Positions 38,501 to 45,281 of a DNA stretch of 59,840 bases are shown one piece after another. Source of the stretch: Betaproteobacteria bacterium (lineage in GTDB: Bacteria > Pseudomonadota > Gammaproteobacteria > Burkholderiales > Eutrophovitaceae). The position numbers were made by a program, and so were the translations under genes. The stretch spans positions 126,413 through 186,252 of the forward strand of contig CP070643.1 in the NCBI GenBank assembly GCA_020354125.1. The letters run 5' to 3'. The notes under the pieces are model-generated. The model saw only the letters and a program-made list of their open reading frames with translations, was not told where the DNA came from and ran no database searches. Position 1 is the stretch's first letter. Every line of letters starts with the position of its first letter.

Positions 38501-39974
38501 ACGATAGTTCATCCAACCGGTACTCCGCCCGCAAGCCGCAAGGGTTGGGCACGTTGAGGTCGGTCTGGATTTCCGCTGCGGTTTGCTCGAAGTCGTAGAC
38601 GTGGAACTCGTCAATCACACCATTGGCGGAGTTGGGCGTCGAGCCGCTGGCAAATGAATTACTACTGCTGTCGCCGATTACCAGGTTACCAAGCCCTGCA
38701 GCCAGGTCTTGCGGCGAGGCTGGCGCCTCCGCTGCCAAAGTCCCATTGATGTAGGTGCGCAGCCGGTTGTCGGGGGCAGACGCCAGCTGCCAGGAGAAAG
38801 CAACATGCACCCAAGTGCCGGTCGTGAACGTCTGCGCCGGCGTATCGACAAAATAATCCCCATCGATTACATCTTTCAGCCCGAACCGCAACACTCCGTT
38901 GCCCTGGATCGCAGCAAAGAAAAATGGATCAGGGCCCGGAACGCTGGCAGTAGCGTCGAACAATTGTCGGGGTGCACCGCTATTCCAGTCAGCCGCCGCC
39001 TGATACCAGAACGAAATCGTCCCCCGGTTGCCCACATCATTGATATCGAAACCCGTGTCGATAGCATCCTGCTGCCCGAAGTTGGTGTTGAGCGGAATCA
39101 GGGCACCGCGGCAAACACGACCCAGGTAAGTTGTCTGCGCAGAACCGACGGCTGTGCCGTGCCTGCCGCTGCCACTACTATCGGTGACTTCTCCCGCAGC
39201 CCCGCTCCAGGCGATTTCTTCCATCCGATAGAAAGCGAATCCCGACCCCGGTCCGGCCGATCCCGGTTTGATGGCAATGGTCTGGCCGACGTTGTTGTCG
39301 TTGCGATTGGACGTCGCAATATACGCTGGAGTGGCGCCGGGACCGGCAAACTGCACGTCGACGAGCTCCATCGTAACGCCGTTGCTGGTGGAGCCTGTTT
39401 CGTAGTTGTTGATCCGTACTGTGGTACCGCCCGGTGACGTGATCGTCCTGTTACCCGCCGCCTGACCAAAGGCGAGCAACAAGAGTGGGGTGGCCGTGCC
39501 CGTCGTTACCGAAGGTGCGTTGATCTGGTTGCCATTACTGACTTGACCACCGCTGACATCGATTGGCGATCCAGAGATCGTGTCGACACCGGTGTAAACA
39601 AGCATCGCGCTAACGACGCGATTCTGACTCCAGCCGTTCCATGTGAAGTTGCTGCCAGCATCACCGGCTTGGACAACGCGCCAGTAGACCGCCTGCGCGA
39701 GGTTGTTGCCGTTATTTTCTCGCCGCTCGAAGTTCCATCCGGCAGGGGTATTGATGGTCTGGCTGGCGCCGCCTCGCAAACTGATCACGGTGACGAGCAG
39801 GTCGCCGTTGGAGGCAGACCCCGGTACTGTTAGCGTGATCGCTGCAGTGTTGCCGCGGTCGGTGTCACTGGCTACGAAGCTGACTTGCCCAAACGTCTCC
39901 ACCGACCACAGCAGCGCTGCGAACGCACTCATCAAGCATCTGATTATTAATGTAAACTTCGGCGCTATCGGCAT
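35562..39974 (-). CDS. mshQ: MshQ-like giant secreted protein with two LamG domains
   Basis: The 1470-aa protein has a signal peptide (CLMSAFAALLWSVETFG), an N-terminal beta domain (residues about 30-240), two concanavalin A-like LamG domains (about 245-478 and 482-700, each beginning with a Y/FYRLDELSWNGTPGEV-like strand and ending in a VIDEFHVYD- or LIDEVQIHE-like strand), then Ig-like segments and a conserved C-terminal MshQ/DUF6701 region ending in WGGSAIWDQDPTARATFGIY. LamG folds bind glycans or proteins, so a role as tip adhesin or surface receptor is reasonable but inferred. It is unusually long for one gene here and ends the pilin half of the locus. Confidence 0.87.
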   Translation of the reverse strand: MPIAPKFTLIIRCLMSAFAALLWSVETFGQVSFVASDTDRGNTAAITLTVPGSASNGDLLVTVISLRGGASQTINTPAGWNFERRENNGNNLAQAVYWRVVQAGDAGSNFTWNGWSQNRVVSAMLVYTGVDTISGSPIDVSGGQVSNGNQINAPSVTTGTATPLLLLAFGQAAGNRTITSPGGTTVRINNYETGSTSNGVTMELVDVQFAGPGATPAYIATSNRNDNNVGQTIAIKPGSAGPGSGFAFYRMEEIAWSGAAGEVTDSSGSGRHGTAVGSAQTTYLGRVCRGALIPLNTNFGQQDAIDTGFDINDVGNRGTISFWYQAAADWNSGAPRQLFDATASVPGPDPFFFAAIQGNGVLRFGLKDVIDGDYFVDTPAQTFTTGTWVHVAFSWQLASAPDNRLRTYINGTLAAEAPASPQDLAAGLGNLVIGDSSSNSFASGSTPNSANGVIDEFHVYDFEQTAAEIQTDLNVPNPCGLRAEYRLDELSWNGTPGEVLDSSPNGLNGTAIGAATPVPAQVCNGAQLNIPPAPLTDYIEVVDDPLLDITEALTVTAWVNPSVYPSSGLMTILSKDTNYEFHLTSTGQVNWWWNTGAAQLTTGAGAVPLNTWTHIAITFALGQQTIYINGVASATGTDAAALFNNNLPLQIGEDQLFGGGSRRFRGLIDEVQIHEATMSAIDVMTIMNATRPCLSAVDHYYVQHAASGVNCAAENITITAHDINHVAANAESRIITITAARVAGAAGNHGDFAIVAGTGTLNNGVADDGVATYAFGTSEVQVVLAYKNTWVQTVNMDVTDGTATDISGTASADAGYNQDLSFVPSGFRFVDAGNNTIPNQVAGVTDGPFYLQAIQTGAGGCTTPGPCTGVCTVPSAFGNGASVDVDLAFTCDNPTTCQAGQQVSIINSGSTVIAANPATGPTAWTTKSLLFGANGQAAFDMVYPDVGAISLHAQYDIPLQGGGSSSNLMTGQSNSLVVTPFDFVIASTAPNEIKRTSDGFVNPGATTAADVPYFIRAGDDFTVTVTAVNQVGNATPNYGQEISAEGVLLTPNLVAGLGLTNNPALTNPSAFGAFSNGTATGTTFSWGEVGIITLTPSVADSNYLGSGDVTGSPSGNVGRFVPFDFAVTRNAPVFDSGCSVAGKDAFTYIGEPFVYQTAPVIAVTARNKAGGTTQNYSGDFFRLNSGSLSGKSYTAATGSLDLAGLPGIDPAIRYNGDGIAAPPPPPAGTGTLSFSAGTGLKFTRATPIGAFDADIVLAINVIDADSTTVAQIDGVAAVNPVQFGQATAGNGILFSGTTVTAGKTPKEMRFGRLRMFNASGTSRLALPLRVQAEFYTANGFVANGDDSCTSFSGSDNAFAFVPSTNLVACETAVAPSGAVTLTDGQAAGLQLAAPGIGNDGSVDLQINLNAAAGNTCTTVGGASAPATSSVLDFLQGNWGGSAIWDQDPTARATFGIYNNAAEFLYLQENY

Positions 39975-39999
39975 CCCGTGGCAGATCGAGCGAGGACCA

Positions 40000-40437
40000 T
40001 TAACTGCCCCGATCTACCAGTGCCTGCAATTGGCGTTCCACATAAAATGGCCCCGTGGTACCCGGACAGGCGCCTGCCACCGGCCGGTTACAAGCTGTCG
40101 CAACAATCGAATAGACGTGCTTAACAGTCGGATCGACTTCGGTGTATGGGGTGTCGACGCACTGGACAGTGACAGTGAAATCCGACAGATCTCCGGCCAA
40201 CCCGAATGAAGCACTAGCCGCGCAACTGTTGTCGCGCAGCGCGCGATACACGCCCCATTCGATGCCGGCGCGCGCCGACTGAAACGCGCGCGCACCTTGC
40301 ACATCAAGCGCGCCGGTCGAGTGTTGCAGCCCCGACATACGCAACAGAAAGGCAATCAGCCCAGCGATGACAATCAGCAGAAATACTGCCGCAACCAGCC
40401 CAACGCCGCGCTGGCCCTCACGGAACATTGGAAACAT
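40000..40437 (-). CDS. mshP: MshP-like minor pilin protein
   Basis: I choose ATG 40437, near the end of mshO, giving 145 aa. The N terminus MFPMFREGQRGVGLVAAVFLLIVIAG resembles the PilX/MshP type: a G followed by VGLVAAVFLL, with no glutamate at position 5, then LLRMSGLQHSTGALDVQGARAFQSARAGIEWGVY and paired cysteines. By position it is a minor pilin-like component between mshO and mshQ. The longer in-frame extension to 40668 is inside mshO and rejected. Confidence 0.82.
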   Translation of the reverse strand: MFPMFREGQRGVGLVAAVFLLIVIAGLIAFLLRMSGLQHSTGALDVQGARAFQSARAGIEWGVYRALRDNSCAASASFGLAGDLSDFTVTVQCVDTPYTEVDPTVKHVYSIVATACNRPVAGACPGTTGPFYVERQLQALVDRGS

Positions 40438-41302
40438 GGACCTGGTGGAACAGACTGAGCGTTTCGCCGTCGCTGCTGATCTGCAACCCGATCGAGACCA
40501 ACCCGGCACTGCGCGCCACTTCCAGTGTCGAGTAGGTGAAGTTGCACGAGGTGACGTCACTCGCCAGCAATGAGGTGCTACCCCCCGGCGGAACCGGTTG
40601 CGCCACGGAAAAGCCATAGCCGCTGTGGCGCACCAGCGTCCCGCCCCCCGGTGAGGGTGCGCACGCATAGCTCACCGGTGTTGACACTATGTGGAAGCGG
40701 CGCGCCGGTGACTCGAATGGCAGCACGTTAGTCGATGTAAAACTGATCGCCGATACGCTGCCGCCGGCACCGGTATAGGGGCGCCGCACATCGCTTGCCG
40801 CGGAGTCACCCGAATAGGCAGTGGCTCCGGGTATGCCGAGGTTGTAGACCACCAGCCAAAGTGGCGTGGCCGGTAATGTGACGCTCGGTCCAATCAGGTC
40901 GAACGCGGTGTCGTTGTTGTCGGTGAAATCGAGTGGATCGCCACCGCCGCCTTGATCGAGTTCAGCCCGGTAACGGCCACCCGCTTCCACCGGGACGTAT
41001 TCGAGATAACAGGGCGTCGCTCCAGTGCACGCACCGGCGACACGAACGCTGTTGGGCAGGGCACGTTGCAAGTCACGCGCGATGCGCCGCAGCGCCGTAT
41101 CCGCTGCATCGGAGAGCTGTGCGCGGCGTGAAACATCGAAATAGGCGTCGATCGGGCCGCGAATAAATACCGCGACCGCAGCGGAAATAATGCCCAGAAT
41201 CACGATGACAATGACCGCCTCGGCAAGGGTGAAACCAGCCTCGACGTGCCCCCGGTGCGCCGCTCCGGGTGAGCCGTTGTATGCGTCGTCACGGCACCGC
41301 AT
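40418..41302 (-). CDS. mshO: MshO-like minor prepilin
   Basis: From ATG 41302 the 294-aa product has a leader ending in G, then FTLAEAVIVIVILGIISAAVAVFI, with E at position 5, as in type IV prepilins. The region after it contains QLSDAADTALRRIARDLQRALPNSVR, a segment typical of MshO and PulJ/PilW-like minor pilins, and two cysteine pairs. It overlaps mshD by 14 bases. Earlier ATGs at 41311 and 41329 lie further inside mshD. Confidence 0.87.
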   Translation of the reverse strand: MRCRDDAYNGSPGAAHRGHVEAGFTLAEAVIVIVILGIISAAVAVFIRGPIDAYFDVSRRAQLSDAADTALRRIARDLQRALPNSVRVAGACTGATPCYLEYVPVEAGGRYRAELDQGGGGDPLDFTDNNDTAFDLIGPSVTLPATPLWLVVYNLGIPGATAYSGDSAASDVRRPYTGAGGSVSAISFTSTNVLPFESPARRFHIVSTPVSYACAPSPGGGTLVRHSGYGFSVAQPVPPGGSTSLLASDVTSCNFTYSTLEVARSAGLVSIGLQISSDGETLSLFHQVHVSNVP

Positions 41303-41915
41303 TGGGTGCATACCTCGTGCGGTAGCCACTGAGCGAAACGCTGTCTCCGCCAGGCGCGCTCACGGTTACAGTGACCAACAGAACCTGCGGCGCACCGTTG
41401 CCATCGGTCGCCGCAATAACCGAACCGGCCGGGCCGAGCGCCTGCGCAGTGGCCGTTAGCGATGCACTGTATCCGGTCAGACTGCCAATCACTGTGCCAG
41501 CAATATCGGCGATACCGGCGGGCAACGCTGTTGTCGTGTCAAAGCCGGCATAGTCGTTGACGTTATCAAACGGGTTGGTCGGGGTATAACGCGCTTCACC
41601 CGCTTCCGGGCCAATTGTCTCGACCGTACTCGCGCAGTTTCCGGCACCCACCAAGGCGGCACCGGCGGTGGCCGCATCAGCGTCATCCGGATCACAGTAG
41701 GTGAAGGGCATCAAAGCGCTTTCTTCCAGCATTGCCTCGGCCACGGCGAGCATTTGCTTGCGTATTACCGGGTCAGCGCTGTAACGAACCGTGTTGGTAT
41801 AAACCAGCAGAATGCCGGCGACGCCGACACCAACGACAAGGATGAACATCACCAGTTCGATGAGGGTGACACCGCGCTGACGTGTACGAGTCGATGTCGG
41901 TGACGGCTCAATCAT
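41289..41915 (-). CDS. mshD: MshD-like minor prepilin
   Basis: From ATG 41915 the 208-aa product has a charged leader, then G-VTLIELVMFILVVGVGVAGILLV with E5 after the cleavage glycine, a PilV/MshD-type minor pilin N terminus. It continues with MLAVAEAMLEESALMPFTYCDP, the conserved segment of MshD. Cysteines at CDPDDAD and GNC could form a disulfide. The start overlaps the mshC stop by 8 bases; starts further upstream lie inside mshC. Confidence 0.88.
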   Translation of the reverse strand: MIEPSPTSTRTRQRGVTLIELVMFILVVGVGVAGILLVYTNTVRYSADPVIRKQMLAVAEAMLEESALMPFTYCDPDDADAATAGAALVGAGNCASTVETIGPEAGEARYTPTNPFDNVNDYAGFDTTTALPAGIADIAGTVIGSLTGYSASLTATAQALGPAGSVIAATDGNGAPQVLLVTVTVSAPGGDSVSLSGYRTRYAPNAVP

Positions 41916-42366
41916 GCACATAGCCGGTTTCTTGCTCAATAACCAGGCTGCGGCTGATGCCGGCACCACTCACACTGATGGTGCCGCCCGGATTGGCGCG
42001 TCCCAAACCATCGAAGCTCACCGACGCCGGCCCGGTAACCGAAACGCCGGTGGGCGCCAATACGGTCATCGCCTGCCCGGTAGTGGGATCGGTCACCGGC
42101 GACCCGCAGCCGGGATTGGTATAGCAAACGCTGACGCTGGTCGCATTCACCACCACCACCACGTTGGTACGCTGCGCAACCGCGAGCTTCTGAGCGAAGC
42201 GCACTGCCGACTTGGTGGAATCGAAAAAGCCCTGGACCTCAAAGGCGTCAACACCAGTCAGTTTCGCCACCGCCACCACCGACAGAATGCCAACGATGAT
42301 AATGACCACGGTAAGTTCAATTATGGTGAAGCCGCGTGCTGCCGGTCGGATCGGTTCAACAATCAT
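41908..42366 (-). CDS. mshC: MshC-like minor prepilin
   Basis: The 152-aa product begins MIVEPIRPAARG then FTIIELTVVIIIVGILSVVAVAKL, a clear class III prepilin signal with cleavage after G and E at position 5. The head region has the GspH/FimT-like SAVRFAQKLAVAQRTNVVVVV pattern expected for MshC. Two cysteines (CYTNPGC) are close together. It begins the minor pilin series C-D-O-P, 85 bases after mshA and just beyond the terminator hairpin. Confidence 0.88.
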   Translation of the reverse strand: MIVEPIRPAARGFTIIELTVVIIIVGILSVVAVAKLTGVDAFEVQGFFDSTKSAVRFAQKLAVAQRTNVVVVVNATSVSVCYTNPGCGSPVTDPTTGQAMTVLAPTGVSVTGPASVSFDGLGRANPGGTISVSGAGISRSLVIEQETGYVHD

Positions 42367-42388
42367 TGAGATGCCCGATCAACAAACA

Positions 42389-42419
42389 AAAAGGGCCCAC
42401 GCCGTTACCGGCATGGGCC
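42389..42419 (-). terminator. Terminator hairpin between mshA and mshC
   Basis: Read on the minus strand: GGCCCATGCCG (42419-42409), loop GTAA, CGGCGTGGGCC (42404-42394), followed by CTTTTTG. The 11-bp stem has one G-U pair in RNA. It lies 32 bases after the mshA stop and upstream of mshC in the same operon. Confidence 0.9.
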
Positions 42420-42451
42420 ACTGATGCAAGACGATATGCCTGCTCGCGTGA

Positions 42452-42862
42452 CTATTGCGCGCAGATGTAGCTGACTTGGGCCGAGAAGCTGGTATCGGCA
42501 ACGTCCTGAATGGTACAAACGCCAGTGAGGCCATCGGCGGTGGCGAGGCTGCAATCCTGGGTGCCCGCAGCGCCGCTCAGCTGATACTTGGCAGTCGGAA
42601 AACCACCGGTCATGACCGCGCCCAAGGTAGCGCTGGTACACGGGTCCGCCATGCCGACCGCGACATTGCCCGGCGCGCTGGTCTTGCGCGCGGCGTAGTT
42701 GATTGCGAAGCCGGAAGTTGCCGCTGCCGCAACGCCCTCGACCGCAGCCGCGCGTGCGCTGTCTGACAGGTCAACGAATTTTGGCAGTGCCGTGGCCGCT
42801 AGAATGCCGAGAATAACGATCACCACTACCAGTTCAATCAATGTAAAGCCACGTTGTTTCAT
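42452..42862 (-). CDS. mshA: MSHA major pilin MshA
   Basis: The 136-aa prepilin begins MKQRG, then [20 protein letters not shown] followed by [20 protein letters not shown], which is the hallmark of MshA pilins. The leader is five residues, cleaved after G, with E5. The globular part has several cysteines (DPCTS, QDCSL, GVCTI, YICAQ), a pair of which should close the C-terminal disulfide loop. A good ribosome site (GGAGAGACGG) precedes the ATG, and a terminator follows, so this is the best candidate for the abundant pilin. Confidence 0.93.
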   Translation of the reverse strand: MKQRGFTLIELVVVIVILGILAATALPKFVDLSDSARAAAVEGVAAAATSGFAINYAARKTSAPGNVAVGMADPCTSATLGAVMTGGFPTAKYQLSGAAGTQDCSLATADGLTGVCTIQDVADTSFSAQVSYICAQ

Positions 42863-42937
42863 TACCGTCTCTCCATAAACATCAGAACCGATGAAAATCC
42901 AAAACCGAACGCTCCCTCGAGAACCTGTTACGCTGAA

Positions 42938-43411
42938 TCAACAGCCACCAGTGCTGGAACCAATGCCGGGCGATGTATTCGCAGCTGCAGACGCCTGATA
43001 AGTCACCGTGCACGATCCCGCCGTACCACCATTGATGTTGATCGTGATCAGATCGCCAGCGCCGGGACCGCCCCCGGATATCGTGATCTGGTCGGCCGTC
43101 GGGTCCATTTGCGTTGCGGTGATAATGCCGTTCGCATCAGCCGTCGGATAGCCGTTCATCACAGTCACGTTGACACCTTCCATCGAAATGGTTGTTGCAC
43201 CGCTGGTCACGGTGTTGGTCGCCAGCACCTGCGCATGCGCCAGCGCTGAGGCGGATCGGATACCACCGAAAATTGCCTGCGTTTTGGCCACCCGCGCCTG
43301 GGTCTGCAACGCGATGTAGCGCGGCAATGCCAGCGCTGCCAGAATCGCGATGACGCTCAGCGTCACAACCAGCTCAATCAAGGTAAAACCAGCACCTCGG
43401 TTTCTCATCAA
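42938..43411 (-). CDS. mshB: MshB/MshA-like prepilin
   Basis: The 157-aa product has a short basic leader (MMRNRGAG), then [55 protein letters not shown], a type IV prepilin with E5 and the LPRYIALQ segment shared with MshA. Only two cysteines are present in the C-terminal half (GSCTV and the final C), which would form the pilin disulfide. Position before mshA matches mshB. The second codon is also ATG. Confidence 0.88.
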   Translation of the reverse strand: MMRNRGAGFTLIELVVTLSVIAILAALALPRYIALQTQARVAKTQAIFGGIRSASALAHAQVLATNTVTSGATTISMEGVNVTVMNGYPTADANGIITATQMDPTADQITISGGGPGAGDLITININGGTAGSCTVTYQASAAANTSPGIGSSTGGC

Positions 43412-43483
43412 GCACCCTCTCTGCCCGTTTTATCGCCCGGGCCGAATATCGTCATATCAATCGCACCGATCGTGCCAACTGCG

Positions 43484-44047
43484 TCAGAACCAGCTGTAAT
43501 CGTTAAGCACCGCAAGGCGTACCCACACCGGCTCATTGGGCGAGCGGGAAGTGGTCGCGTCAGATATCGGCAGCACCTTGATACGCACCGTGTAACCTGA
43601 GGTACTTGAAGGGACGAAATGGCGCCGCAAGTTGGCGGTATAAACGAGTTCGCCCAGCACACTGTCGAAATACCAGGCGCCATTGGTATCGGCCGACGGT
43701 TGCCCCGGGTACTCCCCCAAATAACCCTCCGGAGGAACATCCAGCCACTGCACCGGGTTGTTCTCAACCAGCGCGACAATCTCCGAAGTACGATCAGCGA
43801 TCAGTAACGCGCCAATCTGCGCCCTGAGTCCGGCGCGCATATTCTCGACCGTCGCTTCCATGGCAACTTTCTCAGCGTACTCCTGTGCATCGAGCAATCG
43901 CAGCAAGAACACCGCGGCCAAAACTGCGAGCACGATTGCAGCCACGGCGAACTCAACGAGCGATGCACCGGCGTGCCAATATTTGGCACTGCCATGCCCT
44001 GCTGCGTCATTTCGTATTCCGTCATGGCGCATGCGTTCGCCATCCAT
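43484..44047 (-). CDS. mshF: MshF-like protein with a prepilin-like N terminus
   Basis: From ATG 44047, four bases after mshG, the product is 187 aa. A hydrophobic helix (VEFAVAAIVLAVLAAVFLLRLL) near residues 30-50 is followed by DAQEYAEKVAMEATVENMRAGLRAQI, which by position and pattern corresponds to MshF. The helix is preceded by AG-ASLVE, so a glycine, a short spacing and a glutamate at position 5 resemble a prepilin cleavage site with a long leader. Starts at 44101 or 44032 are possible. Confidence 0.78.
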   Translation of the reverse strand: MDGERMRHDGIRNDAAGHGSAKYWHAGASLVEFAVAAIVLAVLAAVFLLRLLDAQEYAEKVAMEATVENMRAGLRAQIGALLIADRTSEIVALVENNPVQWLDVPPEGYLGEYPGQPSADTNGAWYFDSVLGELVYTANLRRHFVPSSTSGYTVRIKVLPISDATTSRSPNEPVWVRLAVLNDYSWF

Positions 44048-44051
44048 CGCA

Positions 44052-45281
44052 TCACTTACTGATTGCTGCGGTACCCAGATCCCAGATCGGGAGAAACACA
44101 CCGAGCGCCAGAATCAGCACCAGCACACCGAGCAGAATGATCAAAATTGGTTCTATCTGAGCGCCGAGCGTCTTGAGTTCGTATTCGACATCGCGCTGAT
44201 ACATGTCAGCAATTTCGTCCATCATGTCGTCAAGCGCTCCGGACTCTTCGCCGACCATGATCATCTGCAGGACGACTGGCGTGAACACGCCGGAATTGGC
44301 TGCCGTGCGCAATACACTCTCACCACGTTCAACACTTACGCGCATGTTTTCAATCTGCAACGCAATATGCGCGTTGCCAACAGTCTGCCCGACCAGCGTC
44401 AGGCCTTGCACAATTGGCACGCCGCTACGAATGGAGAGAGAAAAGCTCCGCGCAAATCGGGCTAACGAAGCCTTGAGCACGATCTTGCCTGCGATCGGGA
44501 AGCGCAACTTGGTGCGATCCCACGTCAACCTGCCCGGTTCGGTTCGCGTCCAGAAGTGAAATCCCGCGCCGGCGACGAGCAGTGCCACACCGATGATCCA
44601 CCAGGTATTCACCATGAAGTCGGAGAAGCCAATCAGCATGCGGGTGACGAACGGCAGCTCGGCTTTGAAACCAGCATAGACTTTGGCAAAAGCGGGTATG
44701 ACCCAAATGTTGATCACGACGATGGCGATCGCCATAGTGGCAATCACAAACAACGGATAACGCAGTGCCGAACGCACCTGGGCGCGCATGAACTCCTGAA
44801 ACTCAAGGTGGTGAAACAGGCGCAGAAAAATTTCCTCGAGCATGCCAGTGGTTTCGCCGACATAAACCATGGCGACATAGAAGGGTGAGAACACGCCGTT
44901 CTGATTGCCCATCGAAGTGGACAACGGCTTGCCGCCGTCGAGACTGTCGCGAATTCGTTGCAGGGTTTGGCGAAAAGTCGGATTCGATGTTGAATCTTGC
45001 AGACCGGCAAGTGCGCGCATGATCGGCACACCTGCTTTCAACAAGGTGTACATCTGCCGGCTGAACAGCAGCAGATCCTCCAGTCCAACCTTGCGCCGGG
45101 TCAGGCGCGAAACTAAATCGTTGGACTGCGCTTCGGTCGGCCCATCAGTTTCACCGATGTGCACCGGCGTCACGCCAGTGGAGAAAAGTTGCGTCGCCGC
45201 CGCGCCACTGTCCGGCGCCTCGAGTACACCTTCGACGAGTGCACCGTCGGCGTTGCGACCTTTATAAGCAAAGAACCCCAT
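44052..45281 (-). CDS. mshG: MSHA platform protein MshG (GspF/PilC family)
   Basis: The 409-aa inner-membrane platform protein has two GspF repeats, each with a cytoplasmic helical bundle: LLLFSRQMYTLLKAGVPIMRAL in the first and FARSFSLSIRSGVPIVQGL in the second, with membrane helices near residues 170-190, 225-245 and at the C terminus. It couples ATP hydrolysis by MshE to pilin insertion. Its ATG overlaps the mshE stop as TGATG, and mshF follows. Confidence 0.95.
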   Translation of the reverse strand: MGFFAYKGRNADGALVEGVLEAPDSGAAATQLFSTGVTPVHIGETDGPTEAQSNDLVSRLTRRKVGLEDLLLFSRQMYTLLKAGVPIMRALAGLQDSTSNPTFRQTLQRIRDSLDGGKPLSTSMGNQNGVFSPFYVAMVYVGETTGMLEEIFLRLFHHLEFQEFMRAQVRSALRYPLFVIATMAIAIVVINIWVIPAFAKVYAGFKAELPFVTRMLIGFSDFMVNTWWIIGVALLVAGAGFHFWTRTEPGRLTWDRTKLRFPIAGKIVLKASLARFARSFSLSIRSGVPIVQGLTLVGQTVGNAHIALQIENMRVSVERGESVLRTAANSGVFTPVVLQMIMVGEESGALDDMMDEIADMYQRDVEYELKTLGAQIEPILIILLGVLVLILALGVFLPIWDLGTAAISK

